Part shown: positions 43,916-51,754 of the stretch, piece after piece
Numbering within the stretch: position 1 is the first letter of the stretch
Layout of the letters: the number at the start of each line of letters is the position of its first letter
Assembly: GCF_041949975.1 (NCBI RefSeq)
Contig: NZ_JBHFQG010000012.1
Coordinates: 38,659 to 102,658 of the forward strand
DNA length: 64,000 nt
Direction of reading: 5' to 3'
From: Alteribacillus sp041949975
GTDB taxonomy: Bacteria; Bacillota; Bacilli; Bacillales; Marinococcaceae
Translations under genes and position numbers: made by a program
The notes under the pieces: generated by a model
Told to the model about the DNA's origin: nothing
Seen by the model: the letters and a program-made list of their open reading frames with translations, nothing else
Databases searched by the model: none

Positions 43916-45199
43916 TTGTTTGGTATAGTACTAGGACTTATTGTATTAATGGCGCTGGCTTATCTTGGCTGGTCTATTATATGGGTAGCTCCCATTGCGG
44001 CCGGAGTGGTAGCTCTCACCGGCGGATTGGATTTATTATATGCTTATAAAGACACGTATATGGGCGGATTCGTTAATTTTGCAAAAGATTGGTTTCCTGT
44101 GTTCATGCTCGGTGCGTTGTTTGGAAAATTGATGGAAGACACCGGAATGGCAAGGTCTGTTGCTGTTGCCTTAACAAAAATCATCGGTACGAAACGGGCT
44201 ATTTTAGGAGTACTCGTATCGGCAGCCGTTCTAACATATGGCGGAGTTAGTTTGTTCGTCGTTGTATTTGCAGTATATCCTTTAGCACTAACTTTATTTC
44301 GGGAAGCGAACATCAGCCGTAGATTAATACCGCCTACGGTGGCGCTTGGAGCCTTTACTTTTACCATGACGGCAGTTCCCGGTACACCGCAGATTCAAAA
44401 CCTTATTCCGATAGACTATTTTAATACCTCCGCAACAGCCGCTCCCATTATGGGTATTGCAGCTGGAGCGGTAATGTCTGTTGGTGGATATGTTTATTTG
44501 CGCTGGCGCGAAAGGAGTATGACAAAAGCTGGCGAAGTATTTGCTGAACCAAAAGATAAGAAAATAGTTAAAGTGGAAGGGGAGGATCCATCTTTTTTAT
44601 TATCTCTTTTGCCGCTTTTAACTGTACTTATCACGTTAAATTTGCTTGGCTGGGATATTGTAGTTGCTCTTCTTTCTGGGATTTTATTAATTATGCTTTT
44701 AAACCTTTCTAAATTTAAAGGATTTGTGAAAGCTATTAACCTTGGAGCTGCCGGTTCTGTTACAGCTATTATTAACACAAGTGCCGCAGTTGGGTTTGGT
44801 ACGGTAGTGCAGGCCGTGCCTGGATTTGAAAGATTAACAGAAATTCTAATGGGAGTAAAAGGAAGCCCGCTCATCTCTGAAGCAATCGCCGTTAACATTT
44901 TAGCTGGCGCCACTGGGTCTGCATCCGGCGGGATGGGGATTGCCTTAGAAGCGCTTGGAGCAAGATATTATGATATTGCTATGAACACCGGCATCAATCC
45001 TGAAGCGTTTCACCGGGTAGCATCCCTTTCATCCGGCGGTTTGGATGCCCTTCCTCATAATGGTGCAGTCCTTACTCTTTTAACCATCACGGGAATGACC
45101 CATAAAGATAGCTATAAAGATATTTTCGTCGTCGCTGTAGGAATCCCTGTTCTTTCCGTTGTTGTAGCTATTCTTCTAGCATCGGCCGGACTGGTATAA
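43916..45199 (+). CDS. GntP-family permease
   Basis: A 427-residue protein with about 12 hydrophobic segments, of the GntP/citrate-type H+ symporter group: LGALFGKLMEDTGMARSVA near residue 70, SVFAV-like FVVVFAVYPLAL, and the C-terminal GATGSASGGMGIALEALG and SGGLDALPHNGAVLTLL blocks. GntP members carry gluconate, glycerate or hydroxybutyrate-type acids. The neighbouring CoA-transferase and SDR favour a short hydroxy or keto acid over a sugar acid. The TTG start lies behind AAAGGGGGAA, 14 bases after the transferase stop. Confidence 0.88.
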   Translation: MFGIVLGLIVLMALAYLGWSIIWVAPIAAGVVALTGGLDLLYAYKDTYMGGFVNFAKDWFPVFMLGALFGKLMEDTGMARSVAVALTKIIGTKRAILGVLVSAAVLTYGGVSLFVVVFAVYPLALTLFREANISRRLIPPTVALGAFTFTMTAVPGTPQIQNLIPIDYFNTSATAAPIMGIAAGAVMSVGGYVYLRWRERSMTKAGEVFAEPKDKKIVKVEGEDPSFLLSLLPLLTVLITLNLLGWDIVVALLSGILLIMLLNLSKFKGFVKAINLGAAGSVTAIINTSAAVGFGTVVQAVPGFERLTEILMGVKGSPLISEAIAVNILAGATGSASGGMGIALEALGARYYDIAMNTGINPEAFHRVASLSSGGLDALPHNGAVLTLLTITGMTHKDSYKDIFVVAVGIPVLSVVVAILLASAGLV

Positions 45200-45226
45200 A
45201 CTTAAAAATATTAGGAGGAACATAAG

Positions 45227-45967
45227 ATGAAACTAGAAAATAAAACAGCCATTATTACAGGCGGAGCTCGCGGAATTGGAGCCGCTACCGCAGAAAAATT
45301 TTTAATAGAAGGAGCAAATGTTGTATTAGTTGATCTAAACCAAGAAGCAGCAGATCAAACAGCCGCCTCCTTTTCAGACTATAAGGGAAAGGTTGTAGGA
45401 GTTGAAGCCGATGTAACAAAAAAAGAATCGGCACAAAAAAGTATTGAAGCCGCCGTGGAGCAATTCGGCTCTGTAGATGTTCTCGTAAACAATGCAGGAA
45501 TCACAGCTGATGCCCAATTGTTAAAAATGGAAGAAGAGCAGTGGGATAATGTCATAGATGTAAATTTAAAGGGCGTTTTTCTTATGACTCAGGCAGCAGC
45601 TGCTCAAATGAAAAAGCAAAACAGCGGGGTTATCTTAAACGCATCTTCTGTCGTCGGCCTTTACGGCAATTTCGGGCAGACAAACTACGCTGCTGCTAAA
45701 TTTGGCATGAACGGTATGACAAAAACATGGGCAAAAGAACTCGGCCGCTATAATATCCGTGTAAATTCAGTGGCTCCAGGATTTATCTTAACACCGATGA
45801 CAGTGAAAATGCCGGAAAAAGTATTACAAACGATGAAAGAAAAGTCTGTATTAAATGACCTTGGAAAACCAGAAGATATTGCGAATGCGTATGCATTTCT
45901 TTCCTCAGATGAAGCCCGTTTTATAACAGGAGCCGTCTTAAGCGTAGACGGTGGTGTTGTCATTTAA
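45227..45967 (+). CDS. SDR oxidoreductase (FabG/3-hydroxybutyrate type)
   Basis: A 246-residue classical SDR: TGGARGIGAAT loop, NNAG, Ser in ASSVVGLYG, and Y154-x3-K158 in NYAAAKFG. The sequence is FabG/PhaB-like, and Asp in VVLVDLNQE points to NAD(H). In its operon (CoA-transferase, GntP permease, sigma-54 control, thiolase nearby) it more likely oxidises a 3-hydroxyacid or its CoA ester than works in fatty acid synthesis. It lies 27 bases after the permease with AGGAGGAA upstream and ends at a strong terminator. Confidence 0.9.
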   Translation: MKLENKTAIITGGARGIGAATAEKFLIEGANVVLVDLNQEAADQTAASFSDYKGKVVGVEADVTKKESAQKSIEAAVEQFGSVDVLVNNAGITADAQLLKMEEEQWDNVIDVNLKGVFLMTQAAAAQMKKQNSGVILNASSVVGLYGNFGQTNYAAAKFGMNGMTKTWAKELGRYNIRVNSVAPGFILTPMTVKMPEKVLQTMKEKSVLNDLGKPEDIANAYAFLSSDEARFITGAVLSVDGGVVI

Positions 45968-45971
45968 TAGG

Positions 45972-46007
45972 AAAACCTGCCAGGAAATCTGGCAGGTTTT
46001 TTCTTTC
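45972..46007 (+). terminator. rho-independent terminator
   Basis: AACCTGCCAG (45974-45983) and CTGGCAGGTT (45989-45998) form a perfect 10-bp stem, followed by TTTTCTTTC. Confidence 0.92.
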
Positions 46008-46260
46008 TCTCTATAGTCAGCAAATCAATTTTTCTTCCAATCCAGTGTTTTAATACGAAAAAATAGTGAAATATAAATATATGGTCTGTTCTACTGTTAG
46101 AAAAGTAATAGTATAAGAAAAACTACGGCTTTCAACGTACAGAACGTACTAACACCACCGTTGCCACAGGATGTGGCGTTTTAAGATGCTTTCCCCTTTA
46201 CACGGCGACAAGCCTAGGTATTTCTAATCAGGATGATTTGTAAAAGAGAGGACGCAATGC
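46008..46260 (+). other. intergenic region before the osmoprotectant transporter
   Basis: There is no gene. It contains a short perfect hairpin, GCCACA-GGA-TGTGGC (46163-46177), followed by GTTTT, which could attenuate transcription or be a leader structure before the transporter genes. No recognised riboswitch. Confidence 0.4.
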
Positions 46261-47325
46261 ATGATCACATTTCAACATATTTCTAAACAATTCACAGATG
46301 GGACAAAAGCAGTTCAAGATTTCAATCTTACAATAAATCAAGGAGAATTGTTTGTGTTAATCGGTCCCAGCGGCTGCGGCAAAACGACGACCTTGAAGAT
46401 GATCAACCGCTTAATAGAACCGACGGAAGGGCAGATTTTCATAGAAGGAAAAGATATTCGAGAGTGGAATATTCAAGAGCTGCGTTGGAATACAGGTTAC
46501 GTCCTCCAGCAAATCGCACTTTTTCCAACGATGACGACCGAAGAAAATGTTTCTGTCGTTCCCGAAATGAAAAAATGGGGTAAACAAAAGACCAGGGCAC
46601 GAGTGGACGAGCTTTTGGATATGGTGGGATTAGATCCTTCCTTATATAAAAAAAGAAAACCTTCGGAATTGTCCGGCGGCCAGCAGCAGAGGGTAGGAGT
46701 CGTTCGAGCTTTAGCTGCAGACCCGGATATTTTACTGATGGACGAGCCGTTTAGTGCGCTTGATCCACTCACAAGAGAACAATTGCAAAACGATATCCGC
46801 AGGCTGCAAACAGAAATTCAAAAAACCATTGTTTTTGTCACACACGATATGGATGAAGCATTAGCTTTAGGCGACAAAATTTGTTTAATGAATGAAGGAA
46901 AACTTGTCCAGGCGGGTACAGCACATGAGTTAACAAGACGACCGGCCAATGCGTTTGTCAAAGAATTTATTGGAGATAGAAAAAATGAATGGGAAACACC
47001 GGTATCTGAAATAATGGATCCGCACAGCGAATTTATTGCCAGCGTGAACCTCCTGAATGAACTTCCCCTGTATCCGGCTCCTTTATATATTTTCGGTACG
47101 GACCGTCAGTTCCTTGGCCGCAGGCAGGGAAATGAAATTGTTGACCATGATATTTCCGTTTCTCCGGACACCATGCTGCAGGAAGCAGTTCATTATTTTG
47201 AAAAAACGGATGCGGATGCTCTTCCTGTCATTAATGAGGGCAAGTTATTAGGTGTGATAAGCTATAAAGATATTGTCCGCTATTTAAAAGAGATAAACAG
47301 CCCTGCAGAAAGGGAGTCAGTCTAA
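46261..47325 (+). CDS. osmoprotectant ABC transporter ATPase (OpuBA/OpuCA-like)
   Basis: A 354-residue ABC ATPase: Walker A GPSGCGKTT (about 36-44), Q-loop, signature LSGGQQQRVGV, Walker B ILLMDEPFSALD and the switch His in VTHDMDEA. After residue about 250 a CBS-type region follows (VSEIMDP...TDADALPVINEGKLLGVISYKDI), as in OpuCA, which senses ionic strength or c-di-AMP in some relatives. It energises import of glycine betaine, choline or related solutes. The ATG of the next gene is immediately after the stop (TAAATG). Confidence 0.92.
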   Translation: MITFQHISKQFTDGTKAVQDFNLTINQGELFVLIGPSGCGKTTTLKMINRLIEPTEGQIFIEGKDIREWNIQELRWNTGYVLQQIALFPTMTTEENVSVVPEMKKWGKQKTRARVDELLDMVGLDPSLYKKRKPSELSGGQQQRVGVVRALAADPDILLMDEPFSALDPLTREQLQNDIRRLQTEIQKTIVFVTHDMDEALALGDKICLMNEGKLVQAGTAHELTRRPANAFVKEFIGDRKNEWETPVSEIMDPHSEFIASVNLLNELPLYPAPLYIFGTDRQFLGRRQGNEIVDHDISVSPDTMLQEAVHYFEKTDADALPVINEGKLLGVISYKDIVRYLKEINSPAERESV

Positions 47326-48858
47326 ATGGGAACCTTCCAGGCTATGGTAGAACTGTTTTTAGAAAGACAGGGAACCTTCTGGACTTTAATGTGGGAGCAT
47401 GTGCATATGTCCCTGCTTTCGCTGCTTTGTGCGGTGTTGATTTCCGTCCCGCTTGGCATCTACTTATCTAGAAAACGGAAAATTGCGGAAGCGATCATCG
47501 GTGCGGCAGCCGTGCTGCAAACCATTCCCAGCCTTGCCCTTCTAGGGTTTATGATCCTTCTTTTAAATCAAATAGGTACGTTTCCGGCAGTCGTAGCTCT
47601 AACTGCTTATGCTCTTCTTCCGATTCTTAGAAATACTTATACTGGCATTAAAGGAGTGGACCCTGCTTTAAAAGAGGCAGCAACTGGAATGGGAATGAGC
47701 TCTTTTCGGCGTCTCCGTAAGATTGAACTTCCTATGGCTATTCCTGTCATTATGGCAGGTATCCGCACATCAATGGTCCTGATTGTCGGTACCGCTACGC
47801 TTGCTGCTTTAATAAGCGCAGGCGGACTCGGAGATTTTATTATGACAGGGATTGACCGGGCCAATAACGCTTATATTCTGCTCGGTGCGATACCTGCTGC
47901 GCTTTTAGCCCTGTTTTTCGATCTCATCTTGCGAATAACCGAACGAACGTCACAGGGAAAAGCACTCACACCTATTGTTGTCGTACTTGCTGTTTCTTTG
48001 CTTGTGGTGTTTGCTCCGCTTTTATCTTTTAATCAAAAATCAGAGCTTGTTATAGGAGGAAAAGTGGGAGCCGAACCAGAAATAATAGCTAATATGTATA
48101 AGCACTTAATTGGAGAAGAAACGAATATTTCCGTAACTGTGGAATCCGGATTAGGAAGTACTGATATTGCGTTTAATGCGTTATCTGCAGATGAGGTCGA
48201 TATTTATCTTGAATTTACTGGTACGGCGTTAACTGCATTGTTGAATGAGCAGCCTGAACGAGGAAGCAATGAAGAAGAAGTGTACGAACAAGCAAGAGAA
48301 GGAATGAATAGAGAGTACGATATGTCTTACCTGGAGCCCATGCAGTTTAACAATACTTACGCTATAGCAATGAAAGAGGATCAAGCCGAAGAACTCGGGA
48401 TAGACAATATCTCTGACATGGAGGAGTATTCGGACGAGCTGACAGCAGGCTTCACCTTTGAGTTTGCCGACCGAGAAGATGGTTATATCGGGATGCAGGA
48501 AGTCTATGGGTTTTCGTTCGATAACGTAGAAACAATGGACCAGGGCCTTCGTACCCGGGCAGTGGAAGCAGGAGAAGTCGATTTCATTGATGCGTATTCC
48601 ACCGATGCCGATGTGGTAGAATATAACTTATTCATATTAGAAGATGACAAAAACCTCTTTCCGCCATACCAGGGCGCACCATTAATGAAACAAGAAACAC
48701 TAGAGGAATACCCTGAGCTTGAAGAGATTTTAAATCAACATTCAGGAGAAATATCTGACGAAGAAATGCAGCAAATGAATTATATGGTGGATTATGAAGA
48801 CGCAGACCCAAGCGAGGTAGCTAGAGAGTACCTTGCAGAAAATGGTTTTTTAAATTAA
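47326..48858 (+). CDS. osmoprotectant permease fused to substrate-binding protein
   Basis: A 510-residue fusion. Residues 1 to about 215 are a five- or six-helix permease with the ABC coupling EAA motif (LKEAATGMGMSSFRRLRKIELP). After a further hydrophobic segment (about 217-240) comes an OpuBC/ProX-type periplasmic-binding domain (KSELVIGGKVGAEPEIIANMYKHL and FNALSADEVDIYLEFTGT). The binding domain is thus tethered to the permease outside the membrane, as in known OpuAC/OpuBC-like fusions. The DNA has acidic codons in the binding part, fitting high salt. It forms a complete two-gene transporter with the ATPase. Confidence 0.92.
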   Translation: MGTFQAMVELFLERQGTFWTLMWEHVHMSLLSLLCAVLISVPLGIYLSRKRKIAEAIIGAAAVLQTIPSLALLGFMILLLNQIGTFPAVVALTAYALLPILRNTYTGIKGVDPALKEAATGMGMSSFRRLRKIELPMAIPVIMAGIRTSMVLIVGTATLAALISAGGLGDFIMTGIDRANNAYILLGAIPAALLALFFDLILRITERTSQGKALTPIVVVLAVSLLVVFAPLLSFNQKSELVIGGKVGAEPEIIANMYKHLIGEETNISVTVESGLGSTDIAFNALSADEVDIYLEFTGTALTALLNEQPERGSNEEEVYEQAREGMNREYDMSYLEPMQFNNTYAIAMKEDQAEELGIDNISDMEEYSDELTAGFTFEFADREDGYIGMQEVYGFSFDNVETMDQGLRTRAVEAGEVDFIDAYSTDADVVEYNLFILEDDKNLFPPYQGAPLMKQETLEEYPELEEILNQHSGEISDEEMQQMNYMVDYEDADPSEVAREYLAENGFLN

Positions 48859-49055
48859 TTAGCTCGGTGCGGATAGAGCAATGGAGGTCAACGTTCAAGA
48901 GCCAATAACGGAACGTATGTCCACACAGGCATTAAAAAGAGTGCTGTTTGTTACACTAGCGGAACCTAAGTCCGCAGAAGGACCTTCAGCAAAAATCGTA
49001 CCTTGTCTCATAGGGATATCACTTAATACGACAACCAATACAAGGAGGAAGATAA
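48859..49055. other. intergenic region before yneT, no clear gene
   Basis: 197 bases without a supported gene. On the minus strand a frame opening inside yneT gives a hydrophobic start and then IP...GS...TN residues that weakly recall the beginning of PlsY, which in B. subtilis sits beside yneT. The match is too poor to call. AAGGAGGAA before the yneT ATG is the only clear signal. Confidence 0.3.
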
Positions 49056-49472
49056 ATGAGTACACTAAAATACCCAAGCCAAGAAGAGATCAGGAACATT
49101 TTAAAAGGCAGTCAAACCATTGCAGTAGTAGGATTATCCGAAGACCCTTCCCGCACTTCCTATCAAGTGAGTAAAGTCATGCAGAATGCCGGCTATAAAA
49201 TTATTCCCGTTAACCCAAAGGCATCAGAAGTGTTAGGAGAAAAAGCGGCTTCATCCCTGCAAGAAATTGATGAACCCATTGATATAATAAATGTGTTTCG
49301 GCGCAGTGAACATCTCCCAGGTGTAGCCAAAGACGCAGCTGAAACTAATGCTAAAGTTTTCTGGGCTCAGCTGGGCTTAGAAAACGAGGAAGCATATCAC
49401 ATTGCTAAAGATGCCGGCTTGACAGTTATCATGGATAAATGTATAAAAGTAGAACATGCAAAAATAAATTAA
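49056..49472 (+). CDS. yneT: CoA-binding domain protein (YneT)
   Basis: A 138-residue CoA-binding Rossmann-type domain: TIAVVGLSEDPSRTSYQVSKVM, the G-Y-K-I-I-P-V-N-P segment, DIINVFRRSEH and the late VIMDKCIKVEH Cys motif. These small proteins (YneT/YccU group) bind CoA or a related nucleotide and have no well-proved function. It is followed after a terminator by parE-parC, the same order as in B. subtilis. The ATG follows CAAGGAGGAA. Confidence 0.9.
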   Translation: MSTLKYPSQEEIRNILKGSQTIAVVGLSEDPSRTSYQVSKVMQNAGYKIIPVNPKASEVLGEKAASSLQEIDEPIDIINVFRRSEHLPGVAKDAAETNAKVFWAQLGLENEEAYHIAKDAGLTVIMDKCIKVEHAKIN

Positions 49473-49484
49473 TGTGCAAGTATG

Positions 49485-49518
49485 GAACGCTCATTTCTTC
49501 TGAATGAGCGTTTCTTTA
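49485..49518 (+). terminator. rho-independent terminator
   Basis: AACGCTCATT (49486-49495) pairs with AATGAGCGTT (49503-49512), then TCTTTATG. Confidence 0.8.
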
Positions 49519-49783
49519 TGCACAATTAGAACATTTGGTTGACGGACTGGCAAAGATACGCCCAATCCTGTGAAACCAGCTGATAACCAATGCTTTTCTG
49601 ATACTGTTTATCGTTAAATCTTTAAACTTTCTTAACGAAATCATAAAGAAGGGTTAACATTTAACCTCATCACGATAGAATAATAATACCTTTTAAAAAT
49701 CAAGGATGAAACATACGTTCTATTTATGGTATGTTATAGTGTAGATTACAGGTTTTGCTTTTTTTAGAAAGGAGAACAAGCCA

Positions 49784-51751
49784 TTGAAACAAGCATTCGA
49801 TTATAACGACGATGCCATACAGGTGCTCGAAGGACTGGATGCTGTCCGGAAAAGGCCAGGAATGTATATAGGCAGCACGGACACACGCGGTCTTCACCAC
49901 CTCGTTTTTGAAATATTAGATAATGCTGTTGACGAAGCCCTAGCCGGGTTTGGTGATACGATAGATGTTATTCTTCATGGAGATAATAGTGTAACGGTGG
50001 CTGATGAAGGGAGAGGAATCCCTACAGGAACCCACCGCACCGGCCGTTCAACCCCTGAAGTCATATTTACTGTTCTGCATGCTGGTGGAAAATTTGGTCA
50101 GGGAGGATATGCCACAAGCGGCGGTTTGCATGGTGTAGGGGCTTCAGTAGTGAATGCTCTATCAGAGTGGCTGACTGTTACCATTCACCGTGATGGCGAG
50201 ATTTTTTATCAGGAATTCGCTCATGGCGGACAGCCGATTACCCCTTTAAAAAAACAAGGGAGCACGAAAAAGACGGGGACCATTATCCGTTTTAAACCAG
50301 ATCCTGATATTTTCAGCACCACGACGTACCAATATGAAACGCTCGCAGAACGGCTGCGCGAAGCTGCTTTTCTTTTAAATGGTGTAAGCATACGCCTTAC
50401 TGATGAAAGAAATGCAGAAAAAGAGTCTGAAACATTTTCCTACGAAACTGGCATTAAAGCTTTTGTAGAATACTTAAATGAAGATAAAGAAGTACTTCAT
50501 CCGGTTGTCTATTTTGAAGGCACCAGCCAGGATATTGATGTTGAATTTTCTTTTCAATTCAATGATGCCTATACAGAAAATGTCCTGTCCTTTGTAAACA
50601 ACGTTCGCACAAAGGACGGCGGTACCCATGAATCAGGTGCCAAAACAGCCATGACAAGAGCGGTTAATGAATATGCGAGAAAAATGAATTTCTTGAAAGA
50701 AAAAGATAAAAATCTTGACGGCTCCGACATACGGGAAGGCTTTACCGCTGTCGTTTCTATTAAGGTGCCGGAAAACATGCTTCAATTTGAAGGACAGACA
50801 AAAGGGAAGCTGGGAACGACAGAAGCACGTTCTGCAGTGGACCAGGTCGTCTCCGATAAACTCACTTATTTTTTTGAAGAAAATCCTTCCGTAAGCTCTA
50901 TGCTTATCAAAAAAGCAATCAAAGCCGCACAGGCTAGAGAAGCAGCAAGAAAAGCAAGAGAAGAAGCAAGAAGCGGCAAAAAAAGCCGGAAAAAAGATGT
51001 ACTGCTAAGCGGAAAACTTACACCGGCGCAATCCAAAAACCCTGAAAGAAATGAATTGTATCTCGTAGAGGGGGACTCTGCCGGCGGTTCTGCCAAACAG
51101 GGAAGAGACCGAAAATTCCAGGCTGTGCTGCCACTGCGGGGAAAAGTAATTAATACAGAAAAAGCAAAGCTCGATGACATTATGAAAAATGAAGAAGTGC
51201 GTACGATTATATATGCCCTCGGAGCGGGTGTAGGTACCGATTTTGAAATGGATGACCGCAATTACGATAAAGTGGTCATTATGACAGATGCGGATACAGA
51301 CGGCGCCCATATTCAAGTGCTGCTGCTTACCTTCTTTTACCGTTACATGAGACCGCTTGTGGAAGCAGGGAAAGTTTATATTGCGCTTCCGCCGTTATAC
51401 AAAATAAGCAAAGGAAGTGGTGCGAAACAAAATATTGAATATGCCTGGGATGAAGATGGCCTGCAAGAGGCAATCAAGAAAGTCGGAAAAGGGTATGCGA
51501 TTCAGCGTTATAAAGGTCTTGGTGAAATGGATGCCACACAGCTGTGGGAAACAACAATGAATCCTGAGACGAGAACGTTGATCCGGGTTACAGCGGAAGA
51601 TTTGGCTCGTGCCGATAAACGGGTCACAACGCTGATGGGAGATAAAGTAGAACCGAGACGAAAATGGATCGAATCTCATGTCGCATTCGGCCTCGAAGAA
51701 GAAACGAACATTTTAGAAAACGAAAACCTTCATTTTGCCGAGGAGGAGTAA
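49784..51751 (+). CDS. parE: DNA topoisomerase IV subunit B
   Basis: A 655-residue type IIA topoisomerase ATPase subunit. GHKL motifs: EILDNAVDEALAG, DEGRGIPTGTH and GGLHGVGASVVNAL. TOPRIM: EGDSAGGSAKQGRDR and DADTDGAHIQ. It is ParE rather than GyrB because it follows yneT and is directly coupled to a ParC-like subunit. Topoisomerase IV unlinks daughter chromosomes. The TTG start follows GAAAGGAGAA; the leader has a -10-like TATAGT about 50 bases upstream and inverted repeats such as GGTTAA-CAT-TTAACC (49654-49668). Confidence 0.96.
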   Translation: MKQAFDYNDDAIQVLEGLDAVRKRPGMYIGSTDTRGLHHLVFEILDNAVDEALAGFGDTIDVILHGDNSVTVADEGRGIPTGTHRTGRSTPEVIFTVLHAGGKFGQGGYATSGGLHGVGASVVNALSEWLTVTIHRDGEIFYQEFAHGGQPITPLKKQGSTKKTGTIIRFKPDPDIFSTTTYQYETLAERLREAAFLLNGVSIRLTDERNAEKESETFSYETGIKAFVEYLNEDKEVLHPVVYFEGTSQDIDVEFSFQFNDAYTENVLSFVNNVRTKDGGTHESGAKTAMTRAVNEYARKMNFLKEKDKNLDGSDIREGFTAVVSIKVPENMLQFEGQTKGKLGTTEARSAVDQVVSDKLTYFFEENPSVSSMLIKKAIKAAQAREAARKAREEARSGKKSRKKDVLLSGKLTPAQSKNPERNELYLVEGDSAGGSAKQGRDRKFQAVLPLRGKVINTEKAKLDDIMKNEEVRTIIYALGAGVGTDFEMDDRNYDKVVIMTDADTDGAHIQVLLLTFFYRYMRPLVEAGKVYIALPPLYKISKGSGAKQNIEYAWDEDGLQEAIKKVGKGYAIQRYKGLGEMDATQLWETTMNPETRTLIRVTAEDLARADKRVTTLMGDKVEPRRKWIESHVAFGLEEETNILENENLHFAEEE

Positions 51752-51754
51752 AGG

